64,000 nt of DNA, from assembly GCA_965226045.1 (NCBI GenBank), contig CBDDBU010000021.1, positions 1 to 64,000 of the forward strand. Direction: 5' to 3'. The first letter of the stretch is position 1; every line of letters starts with the position of its first letter. Source of the stretch: CBDDBU01 sp965226045 (GTDB lineage Bacteria > Pseudomonadota > Alphaproteobacteria > VGEJ01). This document shows positions 53,050 to 61,845 of this stretch, in pieces. The translations under genes were made by a program, and so were the position numbers. The notes under the pieces were generated by a model, which was not told the DNA's origin, ran no database searches, and was given only the letters and a program-made list of their open reading frames with translations.

Positions 53050-53164
53050 CGAATCCTATTTCGACTCCCGGCTCAAGTCCGACAGGCTGCTAGCCTGCGA
53101 CTACGAAATAATGCTTGCGTGATCGCGCCCGTGCGCCAACCGCCCGCTGGAGGGAGACCCAAAG

Positions 53165-54517
53165 ATGGACGCAGCCAAGACAAACAAAATAGACACGTTC
53201 ATGGAGGGACTGAGACGCCGCAACCCGCATGAGGACGAATTCCATCAGGCGGTCTACGAGGTCGCCTCCAACGTCTTCCCGTTCATCGAGGACAAGCCAA
53301 TCTACCACGAAATGGAGATCATGCGGCGCATCGCCGAGCCCGACCGCATCATCGTGTTTCGCGTCTGCTGGGAGGACGATAAGGGTCACATCCGGGTCAA
53401 CCGCGGCTATCGCGTGCAGAACAACAACTCGATCGGCCCGTACAAGGGCGGCATTCGGTTCCATCCCTCCGTGACCCTGAGCGTGCTCAAGTTCCTGGCC
53501 TTCGAGCAGACCTTCAAGAACAGTCTGACGGGGCTGCCGATGGGCGGCGGCAAGGGCGGGGCGGACTTCAATCCGCGCGGCAAGTCGAACAACGAGGTCA
53601 TGCGGTTCTGCCAGTCGTTCATGAGCGAGCTCTACCGCCACGTCGGCGACGACGTTGACGTGCCGGCCGGTGACATCGGCGTCGGCGCTCGCGAGATCGG
53701 CTTCATGTTTGGCCAGTACAAGCGCCTGACCAACCGCTTTTCGGGGGTGCTCACGGGCAAGGGCATGGAGTTCGGCGGCAGCCCGATCCGGACCGAGGCG
53801 ACGGGCTATGGCGCCGTCTACTTCATGGACCACATCCTCAAACACCGCGGTAATTCGTTCGAGGGCAAGACCTGCCTGGTCTCGGGCTCCGGCAACGTCG
53901 CAACCTACGCGGTCGAGAAGATCAACCAGCTTGGCGGCAAAGTGGTCACGGTGTCCGATTCGGCTGGTTTCGTCCACGATCCCGACGGCATCGACGCCGA
54001 CAAGCTCGCCTATGTCATGGAGCTGAAGACCAAGCGGCGCGGCCGCATCGAGGAGTACGCCACCGAGTACGGCGTCAAGTTCCACGCGGGCAAGCGGCCT
54101 TGGGACGTGCCGTGCGATCTCGCCTTTCCGTGCGCGACCCAAAACGAGATCAGCACCGAGGATGCCAAGACGCTGATCAAGAATGGCTGCATCGGCGTCT
54201 CCGAGGGCGCCAACATGCCGACCGGGCAGGACGGCATCCACGCCTTCCTCGGCGCCAAGCTCTTGTTCGCGCCGAGCAAGGCCGCCAACGCCGGCGGTGT
54301 CGCGGTCTCTGGCCTTGAGATGAGTCAGAACTCGGCCCGCATCACCTGGAAGGAAGAGGAGCTCCAGTCGCTGCTGCGCGACATCATGACCGGCATTCAC
54401 GACGGCTGCGTCGAGTATGGCGGCACGGGCGGCGACTACATCGACTACGTCAAGGGCGCCAACGTCTCCGGCTTCATAAAGGTCGCCGACGCGATGCTGG
54501 CCTACGGCGTGGTGTAG
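53165..54517 (+). CDS. gdhA: Glutamate dehydrogenase (hexameric, NADP-type)
   Basis: A 450-residue enzyme. The substrate domain contains NNSIGPYKGGIRFHPSV and LPMGGGKGGADFNPRGKSNN, with the catalytic Lys region. The nucleotide-binding Rossmann part is GKTCLVSGSGNVATYAVEKI. The C-terminal part includes NAGGVAVSGLEMSQNSARI. It interconverts 2-oxoglutarate plus ammonia and glutamate, a natural outlet for ammonia released by the ureide-degrading enzymes in this region. GGAGGGA lies upstream of ATG 53165. Cofactor preference is judged from overall similarity only. It lies just outside the IS1182 element, so its upstream promoter region is short. Confidence 0.93.
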   Translation: MDAAKTNKIDTFMEGLRRRNPHEDEFHQAVYEVASNVFPFIEDKPIYHEMEIMRRIAEPDRIIVFRVCWEDDKGHIRVNRGYRVQNNNSIGPYKGGIRFHPSVTLSVLKFLAFEQTFKNSLTGLPMGGGKGGADFNPRGKSNNEVMRFCQSFMSELYRHVGDDVDVPAGDIGVGAREIGFMFGQYKRLTNRFSGVLTGKGMEFGGSPIRTEATGYGAVYFMDHILKHRGNSFEGKTCLVSGSGNVATYAVEKINQLGGKVVTVSDSAGFVHDPDGIDADKLAYVMELKTKRRGRIEEYATEYGVKFHAGKRPWDVPCDLAFPCATQNEISTEDAKTLIKNGCIGVSEGANMPTGQDGIHAFLGAKLLFAPSKAANAGGVAVSGLEMSQNSARITWKEEELQSLLRDIMTGIHDGCVEYGGTGGDYIDYVKGANVSGFIKVADAMLAYGVV

Positions 54518-54533
54518 CGGCCGCGCGAGACAA

Positions 54534-55451
54534 GTGGCGAGCCGCCGAACCCATCGCGGCGTGCTCGTCTCACCGCGCCCTCGCGCGAGCCCGTCGAGGG
54601 TGCGGCTCCGGTGTCCCGGCCGCGCTGCGGTTGTGGTTGGGGCCCTGGCGCTTTGCTCACTGCCCTACGCGGCGGCGGCGGATGCGCATTCGAAGCCGCT
54701 GTTCGAGGTGGGCTTGGCTGGCGGCGGCGGCTACCTGCCCGACTATCCGGCCTCGGACGAGAGACACTTTCGCGCCCTCGCTCTGCCTTTCGTCGCCTAC
54801 CGCGGCGAATTTCTGCGCAGTGACGAAAAGGGGCTGCTGCGCGGACGCATCCTGAGCACCGAGCGGCTCGAGCTTGATGTAAGCTTGACCGGTTCGTTCC
54901 CCGCCGATGCCGACGACAACGAGGCGCGGCGCGGCATGCCCGATCTCGGCTGGCTCGGCGAAATCGGGCCGCGGCTGCAGATCACGATCGCGCGCGCTGG
55001 CCGCGACGCCAAGCTCGAGATCGAACTGCCCGTGCGCGCGGTGTTCTCGACCGACCTCTCCGCGCTCGATTATCGCGGCTTGGTGGTCGCGCCACAGCTC
55101 GCCTACCAGCATGACGATTTCCTGCGTAGCGGCCTCGAACTCAAGCTTAGCGGCGGACCTTCGTTCGCGACGCGCGAGCTGATGGATTTGTTCTACGAGG
55201 TCGAGGCGCGCTTCGCGACGCCAGCGCGGGCCGCGTTCGCCGCCCGGCCCGGCCATCTCGGGACGGCGCTGCAGCTGACGACGTTGTATGCGATTGACGA
55301 GCGCACCCGGTCGTTCCTCGTCATGCGGGCCGATTCGCACCATGGCGCGGCCAACCAGAACAGTCCCCTGTTCGGCGCCGACCTGACCGCGAGCATCGGT
55401 ATCGGTGTGATCTGGTCCTTCTATCAGTCGGAACGGCGGGTCCGTGAATAG
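54534..55451 (+). CDS. MipA/OmpV-family outer-membrane protein
   Basis: About 305 residues from GTG 54534 (later GTG codons near 54561 and 54600 are possible). A signal segment AAVVVGALALCSLPYAAAADA is followed by a beta-barrel of alternating residues. Family blocks include VGLAGGGGYLPDYPASDERH, DVSLTGSFPADADDNEARRG and a terminal SIGIGVIWSFYQSERR ending near an aromatic. MipA proteins scaffold peptidoglycan enzymes or act as small porins. It is 16 bp after gdhA in the same direction. Confidence 0.82.
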   Translation: MASRRTHRGVLVSPRPRASPSRVRLRCPGRAAVVVGALALCSLPYAAAADAHSKPLFEVGLAGGGGYLPDYPASDERHFRALALPFVAYRGEFLRSDEKGLLRGRILSTERLELDVSLTGSFPADADDNEARRGMPDLGWLGEIGPRLQITIARAGRDAKLEIELPVRAVFSTDLSALDYRGLVVAPQLAYQHDDFLRSGLELKLSGGPSFATRELMDLFYEVEARFATPARAAFAARPGHLGTALQLTTLYAIDERTRSFLVMRADSHHGAANQNSPLFGADLTASIGIGVIWSFYQSERRVRE

Positions 55452-55639
55452 GCGCAACCGCGACCTGGCGCGAACCCGAACCTGCACCCTCAGGCCTTAA
55501 GCCGTCATTTACCTGCTCGGCCGCATACTCGCGGGTGATTGGAACCCCAAGGGCCCGAGCACCATGAGCAGTTCCGCGGAACCCGTCGTCCAGACCGTTA
55601 GTTTCGACCACAAGTTCTTTTCGACCGTCACCGAGCCGG

Positions 55640-56700
55640 TGTTTCGCGTCTCGGAACAGAGCGGCGACGCGGGCCTCCCATACCTCGGCCGCGATGTTGA
55701 CCGCTTTGCGCAGGAGCACGCGCCGATGGCAGCTGGTCTGCACGCCCTGCCACGAGAGGCGAACCTCCTCCTCGATCTTGCGGTTGACGAAGACGTGGTT
55801 GTTGAGGCTGGCGGCGTGCTCGAACGCGGCCTGGGCCGCGCTCGATCGGGTCGAGAAGCCGGCGAACCGGTCCCACGTCGAGCGCACGACCACCGACCAG
55901 TCGCGGCGTAGGCCGGGCACCGCGTTGATGTCGTCTTCCTAGTTGGCGGTGCCTACCAGGTCGATGCGCGGGTAATAGGCCGACGCCACGACCCGTTGAT
56001 TCGACCGCGCGAGGTCGATCTGGCGGCTGGAGTTGGCGATTAGCGGGTTGTATGAGAGCGCGGCCTGCACCGATTCGTCCAGCGAGGCCGGCAGCAGATG
56101 ATAGGGCGGCAGCGGATAGCTCATGCCCGCGACTTCAGGTGAATGGTTGAAGACCCGGCGGTAGCGATCGGCCGCCTCGCGAAGCGCCCCCTCGAACACC
56201 ACCCGTTGCTCACGGGCCAGCTGCAGGCGAGATTTGGCGAGCAGCGCATCGACCGCGATGCCCGAACCCCGGCGCACGCGCTCGTCCTCGAGGTTGAGTT
56301 GGATGCGGATGACTTCTTCGTTGCTGCGCGAGATGTCCACCAACCGGGCTTGGCGCAGCACGTCGATATACGCGGTAGTGCCCTCGAACAGAGTAGTCTG
56401 GCGCGTGCTTTCGAGCACGTCGGTGGCCAGATGTTCGGTGATCTGCGCTGTTTCCTTTTCGAAGCGTTTGCGCGACCCGTCGAACAGGTTTTGGGTGACC
56501 GTCAGCCGTTCTTGGCTGCGCGCGAAGGTCTCGTCGAAGTAGTCGCGCCGCTGTTTGCTGTCGACTTCCTCGAAACCGTTTTGGCCTGACAGTGACACGC
56601 GCGGTAAATACGAGGCCGACGCAACCCCGATGCCCTCGCGGGCCGCCGTAGCCAACGTCGTGAGCCGGCCGCTGCCATGGTCGTCATTTGACCTTGTGCG
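55640..56700 (-). pseudogene. TolC-family outer-membrane efflux protein, truncated with a stop codon
   Basis: Minus frame with SYLPRVSLSGQNGFEEVDSK, QERLTVTQNLFDGSRKRFEK, TTAYIDVLRQARLVDISRSN and RVVASAYYPRIDLVGTAN, the repeat pattern of TolC-type channels. A TAG at 55939-55941 interrupts, and the same frame continues DWSVVVRSTWDRFAGFSTRS and FVNRKIEEEVRLSWQGVQTS. The N-terminal signal and first helices are missing and similarity ends abruptly near 55650. Inactive, or a relic of an exporter operon. Confidence 0.75.
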
Positions 56701-56818
56701 GCACGGAGCGGCACCCAAAAAGCCGGCTGGGCGCCACGCTGGTCAGCTCACGCCGGCGGCGCTAGGTTGGCCCACCATTCCCCAACTCGCCCGGTCCAGC
56801 CCCGTGGAGTCCCCGACA

Positions 56819-57238
56819 ATGAGCGAGAGCGTGCCCGAGGGCTACCAGCCGTTGCCGTTGGATCGCGGCTTCGAGGCGCGCATCGGCCCGCTCTACGTTC
56901 GCTTCGATGACGCGGTGGCGCAGATTGGCGTTCGGGTCGCCGAGCATCATCTCAATCCGGGCGGCCGGCTGCACGGCGGCATGTCGATGACGCTCGTGGA
57001 CGAGGCGGCCGCGCTGGCAGCGTTTCAGGCGCTGGGGACCGGTGCGAGGTTCGCCACCATCAGCCTCAACTGCGACTTCATGGCCGCCGCCGCGGTGGGG
57101 GATTGGGTCGAGGCCGAGGCCGAGATCGTGCGCCAAACCCGCCGGCTCCTGTTCGTGCGGGCGAGCGCGTTCACGGCGAATCGGTTGTTGCTGACGGCCA
57201 GCGGCATCTGGCGCCTATTCCCGGCCGGCCCCGAATAG
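56819..57238 (+). CDS. Hotdog-fold thioesterase (PaaI-like)
   Basis: A 139-residue acyl-CoA thioesterase. The active-site region NPGGRLHGGMSMTLVDEAAA and the strand TISLNCDFMAAAAVGDWVEA are typical of the 4HBT/PaaI family. ATG 56819 is chosen because the upstream part of the frame (to 56555) is antisense to the TolC relic. It likely hydrolyses an aromatic or short acyl-CoA. Single gene, convergent with the TPR protein. Confidence 0.85.
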   Translation: MSESVPEGYQPLPLDRGFEARIGPLYVRFDDAVAQIGVRVAEHHLNPGGRLHGGMSMTLVDEAAALAAFQALGTGARFATISLNCDFMAAAAVGDWVEAEAEIVRQTRRLLFVRASAFTANRLLLTASGIWRLFPAGPE

Positions 57239-57273
57239 GCAGCTGTCCAGGCGCCCGGTCCGTGCTTGCCAGG

Positions 57274-57375
57274 CGCGCCGCTACTCGGCGGCCGGCGCGC
57301 CGCTACTCGGCGGCCCTCCTCGATGCGCGGCCTCGATGCCCTCCTCGATGCCCTCCTCGATGCCCTCCCCGATGC
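57274..57375. repeat. 12-bp and 22-bp microrepeats at the TPR gene 3' end
   Basis: gatgccctcctc is repeated three to four times in tandem with variants, coding the GIEE units. gcgccgctactcggcggcc occurs twice in tandem at 57280-57320, placing the stop codon and a second near-copy of it. Repeats of this kind change copy number by slippage, so the protein tail length may vary between strains. Confidence 0.75.
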
Positions 57376-59134
57376 CGTGATCGAGTTTCGCCTCGATCGT
57401 GGCGATCTCTTCGGCCGCGGGCTCGAACGATAGCGCCCGACGCCACTGGAAGCGGGCTTCAAGGCGGCGGTCGACGCGCCAATAGGCATCGCCTAGGTGG
57501 TCGTTGATGACCGGGTCGTCGGGGACCAGTTCGGCCGCTCGTTCGAGCCAGCGCACGGCCTCGGCGTACTGACCAAGGCGATAGTAGACCCAACCCAGGC
57601 TGTCGGTGATGTAACCATCGCGCGGTCGCAGGCTGGCCGCTTTGCGCAGCATGTCGAGCGCTTTGTCGTAGTGGGTGCCCTGTTCGATCCACGAATAGCC
57701 GAGGTAGTTGAGGACGAAAGGCTGGTCGGGTCGGAACTCGAGCGCCTGGAGGAAATCGCCCTCCGCGCGAACCCATCGACCCGAGCGCTCGAGCGCGATG
57801 CCGCGTGTGTAGAACAGCGCCCAATCACGCTCGCTGATCGTGGCGATGCGCTGGAACGCGCGATCGTAGGCGGCGACGGCGTCGTCCCAGGAGCCGCGCG
57901 CGCGCAGCATATCGCCGAGCGCGATCAGGGCATCGGTGCGCGCCGGGCGCTCCGCTGCCATGGTCTCGAGAATCTCGCGGGCAGCGCCGACCCGGTCGAG
58001 GCGGTCGAGATCGCCGGCGATCCGCATACGGGCGTTCCAGCCGTACGGCGAGTCGGTGTCGATGCCGCGATATATCGCTATCGCCGCCTCCCACCGCTCC
58101 AGCGATTCGTAGATCGAGGCGAGCACCGTCCGCGCGACCGCGAAGTCCGGGCGCAAGCGGATCGCCAGCCGGGCGAAGATCGCCGCTTCCTCTACCGCGC
58201 CCTCGCGGGCGAGCTCGCCCGCGAGGTTGAAGCACGCCTCGGCGAGGCCGGCTGCCGGCGACTCGACGAACGCGGCCGCCGGATCGCCGCGTCGGGCGGC
58301 CGTCAGCTCGGCGTTGATCAGCGGGTTGTCGGGGTCACGCTTGAGATAGTTCTCGTAGACCGCGATCGCCTCGTCGGTCCGTCCGCGCCGGCGCAGGAAG
58401 GCCGTCTGCGCCTCGACCACGCGCAGCGAGGCGCCCTGGGTCAACTCCATCGACTTGGCGTAGCCGATCTCGGCGGCGTCGAATCGTCCGAGGTAGTCGG
58501 CGATCAGCGCGCCATGAAAGGCGGCGAAGCCCTGCGACGCGGCGCTCTTGCTCAGCACCTCCAGCGCGGCGGAGGCCCGGTCCGCGTCGCCGAGCCCGGC
58601 GTTGATCCACGCCTTCACCAACAGACCGAGCAGCGCCGCCGACCCGCGCGAGGCAAGGTTTTCGATCAGCGGCAGCGCCCGCTCGTGGTCCCCCGCGCGC
58701 ACCAACTCGGCGGCGAGAACCAGGGCGGGGAGCGGATCGTCGGCGGCGACCTGAACCAGTTTGCGCGCCAAGCTGGTCGCGGCCTCGTGGCGCCCGTCGG
58801 CCAGCGTCACCCGCATGAGGTTGCCGGCGAGCGCGAGATTGTCAGGGCTGGCGCTGAGCGCGATCTCGTAGTAATCGGCGGCCCGGGCGTAGTCACCGTC
58901 AGCGCGCGCCTGAATCGCCGCGAGGAATGCCCCGGCCGGAGAGCGCTCACTGGGCCCCTTGCCCTCGATGCGTTGGGGCACCGGGCTGTCGGTCGCCTGG
59001 CTTACGGTCAGCGTTGGCTCGGTCGCGCGGGCATAGCCGGCGGTCAGGGCCAGCAGCAGGCACATCCCGCCCGCGCGGTAGACGCGGCGCCAAACCGCGG
59101 CTGAGCGCGCCCGCTCGGCGTCCGCTCGGCTCAT
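57281..59134 (-). CDS. Tetratricopeptide-repeat protein, exported
   Basis: 617 residues from ATG 59134. A signal-like segment (AGGMCLLLALTAGYARA) is followed by about ten or more TPR units, for example AIAVYENYLKRDPDNPLINA, ALEFRPDQPFVLNYLGYSWI and AAELVPDDPVINDHLGDAYW. The C-terminal tail is a run of GIGEGIEEGIEEGIE, coded by 12-bp repeats, then SSGAP/AAE from a duplicated 22-bp unit. TPR superhelices scaffold protein complexes; the location is probably periplasm or outer membrane. It is convergent with the thioesterase and in line with ETF-QO. Confidence 0.85.
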   Translation of the reverse strand: MSRADAERARSAAVWRRVYRAGGMCLLLALTAGYARATEPTLTVSQATDSPVPQRIEGKGPSERSPAGAFLAAIQARADGDYARAADYYEIALSASPDNLALAGNLMRVTLADGRHEAATSLARKLVQVAADDPLPALVLAAELVRAGDHERALPLIENLASRGSAALLGLLVKAWINAGLGDADRASAALEVLSKSAASQGFAAFHGALIADYLGRFDAAEIGYAKSMELTQGASLRVVEAQTAFLRRRGRTDEAIAVYENYLKRDPDNPLINAELTAARRGDPAAAFVESPAAGLAEACFNLAGELAREGAVEEAAIFARLAIRLRPDFAVARTVLASIYESLERWEAAIAIYRGIDTDSPYGWNARMRIAGDLDRLDRVGAAREILETMAAERPARTDALIALGDMLRARGSWDDAVAAYDRAFQRIATISERDWALFYTRGIALERSGRWVRAEGDFLQALEFRPDQPFVLNYLGYSWIEQGTHYDKALDMLRKAASLRPRDGYITDSLGWVYYRLGQYAEAVRWLERAAELVPDDPVINDHLGDAYWRVDRRLEARFQWRRALSFEPAAEEIATIEAKLDHGIGEGIEEGIEEGIEAAHRGGPPSSGAPAAE

Positions 59135-59237
59135 CAAATAACCCAGGCCAAACCTCCCGGCTGCGGCGCCCTCGGGTACTATCGCCTTTGCCGGCGCCGC
59201 GCAATCCCGCGCCGGCGCCGCGTTGGAGATCGGCGCG

Positions 59238-60893
59238 CTACATGTTCGGGTAGTTGGGGCCGCCGCTTCCCTCGGGGACCACCCAGGTAATGTTCTGGGT
59301 CGGGTCCTTGATGTCGCAGGTCTTGCAGTGCACGCAATTTTGGGCGTTGATCTGCAGCCGCGGCGCGCCCGCCTCCGCGCCGACGATCTCGTAGACGCCG
59401 GCCGGGCAGTAGCGTTGTTCGGGCGCATCGTATATGGCGAGATTGTGATCGATGGCGCGGGCCGGCTCGGCGAGCCGGAGATGGCTCGGCTGATCCTCCT
59501 CGTGATTGGTGTTCGAGAGAAAGACCGAGGACAGCCGGTCGAAGCTCACCTTGCCGTCAGGCTTGGGATATTCGAGCCGACGGCACGCGGCGGCGGGGCG
59601 CAACGACAGGTGATCGGCGTGGCGGTGACGGAGCGTCCACGGCAACCGCCCGCGCATCAGCTTGAGGTCGAGCCCGCCGTACACGAGGCCGGCGAGAAGG
59701 CCGTGGCGAAAGGCCGGGCGAAAGTTGCGCACCCGGTGCAGTTCTTCATGAACCCATGAGGAGTGCAGCGCCTCGGGGTAGGCGGTGAGCTCGTCGCCGA
59801 CCCGGCCGCCGGCCAAAGCCGCGAACGCCGCCTCGGCGGCCAGCATGCCGCTCTTCATCGCGGTGTGGCTGCCCTTGATCTTGGCTACATTGAGGAAGCC
59901 GGCCGAACAACCGATCAGCGCCCCGCCCGGAAACACCAGCCGCGGGATCGCCTGGAGGCCGCCTTCGTTGATGGCGCGCGCGCCATAGGCGATGCGCTTG
60001 CCGCCGTCGAAGGTCGGGTGCACCGCCGGGTGGGTCTTGAAGCGCTGAAACTCGTCGAACGGGCTGAGGTGGGGGTTTTGGTAATCCAGGCCGACGACGA
60101 AGCCGACCGCGACCAGGCCGCCGGTGAGGTGGTAGAGGAACGAGCCGCCATAGGTGCGCATGTCCATCGGCCAGCCGGCGCTGTGTTCGACCAGGCCCGG
60201 GCGGTGGACGGCCGGATCGACCTCCCACAGTTCCTTGAGACCGATGCCGTAGGTCTGCGGCGCGTCGTCGTCGCGCAGGCCGAAGCGTTGGTCCAGGAGT
60301 TTGGATAGCGAGCCCCGGCAACCCTCGGCGAACAATGTGTATTTGGCCCGCAGTTCGATGCCCCGCTCGAAGGTCGGCTTGGACTCGCCATTGCGGCCGA
60401 TGCCCATATCGCCCGTGGCGACGCCGGTGACGCGGCCGTCGCCATCGACCAGGACCTCGGCGGCGGCGAAGCCGGGATAGATCTCAACGCCGAGCTCCTC
60501 GGCCTGGCCGGCGAGCCAGCGGCACAGGTTGCCGAGGCTGATGATGTAGTTGCCGTGATTGCGGAGTTCGGCGGGCAAGGCGAAATTGGGCAAGCGGATC
60601 GAGCTCGTCGGCGTGAGAATGCGGAACGCCTCGGCCGTCACCGGGGTGTCGAGCGGTGCGCCGCGGGCCTTCCAATCGGGGATCAGCTCATCGAGGGCGC
60701 GCGGCTCCAGCACCGCGCCAGAGAGGATGTGGGCGCCGACTTCCGAGCCCTTTTCGATCACGCACACGCTGATGTCGTGTTCGCCCGCCGCGCTCAATTG
60801 ACGCAGCCGGATCGCGGCGCCGAGGCCGGCCGGGCCGGCGCCGACGATCACGACGTCGTAGTCCATCGATTCGCGCTCGGGTTGTTCGCTCAT
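59238..60893 (-). CDS. Electron-transfer flavoprotein:ubiquinone oxidoreductase (ETF-QO)
   Basis: 551 residues from ATG 60893 (an ATG at 60908 has a poorly spaced ribosome site). The N-terminal FAD motif is YDVVIVGAGPAGLGAAIRL. The quinone-binding region LIGCSAGFLNVAKIKGSHTA and the C-terminal 4Fe-4S motif CPAGVYEI ... NAQNCVHCKTCDIKDPTQNI are present. It moves electrons from ETF, fed by acyl-CoA and dimethylglycine/sarcosine dehydrogenases, into the quinone pool. A sarcosine link would suit the N-carbamoylsarcosine-amidase-like enzymes, though no sarcosine dehydrogenase is in view. Confidence 0.94.
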   Translation of the reverse strand: MSEQPERESMDYDVVIVGAGPAGLGAAIRLRQLSAAGEHDISVCVIEKGSEVGAHILSGAVLEPRALDELIPDWKARGAPLDTPVTAEAFRILTPTSSIRLPNFALPAELRNHGNYIISLGNLCRWLAGQAEELGVEIYPGFAAAEVLVDGDGRVTGVATGDMGIGRNGESKPTFERGIELRAKYTLFAEGCRGSLSKLLDQRFGLRDDDAPQTYGIGLKELWEVDPAVHRPGLVEHSAGWPMDMRTYGGSFLYHLTGGLVAVGFVVGLDYQNPHLSPFDEFQRFKTHPAVHPTFDGGKRIAYGARAINEGGLQAIPRLVFPGGALIGCSAGFLNVAKIKGSHTAMKSGMLAAEAAFAALAGGRVGDELTAYPEALHSSWVHEELHRVRNFRPAFRHGLLAGLVYGGLDLKLMRGRLPWTLRHRHADHLSLRPAAACRRLEYPKPDGKVSFDRLSSVFLSNTNHEEDQPSHLRLAEPARAIDHNLAIYDAPEQRYCPAGVYEIVGAEAGAPRLQINAQNCVHCKTCDIKDPTQNITWVVPEGSGGPNYPNM

Positions 60894-60955
60894 CGTCGCA
60901 TACCTCAAGTCACTACATCGCGCGCCTTACATAGCGCGCATGATAGCCTATCGCC

Positions 60956-61795
60956 ATGACCCGCACACCGAGCGGCGCCGAACAAGCGCGAGCGTTGCTG
61001 CGTTGGTACGTCGAGGCCGGCGCCGACGAGGCCATCGGTGAGAGCCCGGTCAATCGGTACGCCGAGGCCCCGCCCCGACCGACCGCCGAACCCGCCCCGG
61101 CGGACCGCGAGGCGCCACCGCGACACCCGCCACCGCGCCCAACCGCGACCGTGCCGCTTGCGCTCGAATCGACGGACGCCGCGGCCGGCAACGCGGCCGC
61201 GCTGGCGGCGCCGTGCCAAACCCTTGCCGAGCTTTGCGACGCGCTTGGGCGCTACGAGGGCTGCGCTCTCAAGCACACGGCGACGAACCTAGTGTTCGGC
61301 GACGGCGCGGCGGCGGCCGACGTGATGCTGATCGGCGAGGCGCCGGGCGCCGATGAAGATTGCGAGGGCCTGCCGTTCGTCGGCGTGAGTGGCCGCCTGC
61401 TCGATCGCATGATCGCGGCCATCGGTCTCGACCGCACCAGCGCCTACATCACCAACGTCTTGCCCTGGCGCCCGCCCGGCAATCGCAAGCCGACCACCGC
61501 CGAGTGCATGGCCTGCTTGCCGTTCATCCGGCGTCACATCGCGCTGATCGAGCCGCGTATTCTCATCTTCGTCGGTGGCACGGCGGCGAGCGCGCTGGTC
61601 GGCACGACCCAAGGCATAACCCGATTGCGCGGGCGCTGGCTGATCTATCGCGATCCCGCCGCGCCAGCGGATTCAGAGGGCATTCCGGCGATGCCCATCC
61701 TCCATCCCGCCTACCTCCTGCGCCAACCGGCGCTCAAGCGCGAGACCTGGCACGATCTCCTGAGCGTTCGCGCGCGGCTCGACGAGCTCGGCTAA
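60956..61795 (+). CDS. Uracil-DNA glycosylase, family 4 (Fe-S)
   Basis: A 279-residue DNA repair enzyme. After a Pro/Ala-rich 75-residue lead, the core has CALKHTATNLVFGDG, the motif A region LIGEAPGADEDCEGLPFVG, NVLPWRPPGNRKPTTAECMA, and motif B ILHPAYLLRQP. Cysteines in EGCALK and AECMAC supply Fe-S ligands. It removes uracil from DNA. The extended N-terminus is common in alphaproteobacterial members. It is divergent from ETF-QO across 62 bp. Confidence 0.9.
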   Translation: MTRTPSGAEQARALLRWYVEAGADEAIGESPVNRYAEAPPRPTAEPAPADREAPPRHPPPRPTATVPLALESTDAAAGNAAALAAPCQTLAELCDALGRYEGCALKHTATNLVFGDGAAAADVMLIGEAPGADEDCEGLPFVGVSGRLLDRMIAAIGLDRTSAYITNVLPWRPPGNRKPTTAECMACLPFIRRHIALIEPRILIFVGGTAASALVGTTQGITRLRGRWLIYRDPAAPADSEGIPAMPILHPAYLLRQPALKRETWHDLLSVRARLDELG

Positions 61796-61845
61796 GTACG
61801 CCGGCGGCGGTTGCCGGGGCGGCGCGTATCGGCTATTTGGGAGCG

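Larger units (their letters stand above)
51467..53093 (-). mobile_element. IS1182-family insertion sequence (about 1.6 kb), defective
   Basis: The ends ctagcagcctgtcggact and agtccgacaggctgctag are inverted repeats that include CTAG, which may also be the duplicated target. Inside are a frameshifted transposase and a block of three degenerate 60-bp repeats at the 3' side. The element separates the NAD-glutamate dehydrogenase remnant from gdhA. Confidence 0.78.

Noticed and set aside
55564..55911. Plus-strand gene starting MSSSAEPVV
   Set aside because: The first 30 codons look protein-like, but the rest is antisense to the TolC relic; not enough to call a gene, mentioned under the TolC finding.
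57335..57375. Possible CRISPR-like array (12-bp repeats)
   Set aside because: Units are contiguous, without spacers, and code for a repetitive protein tail.
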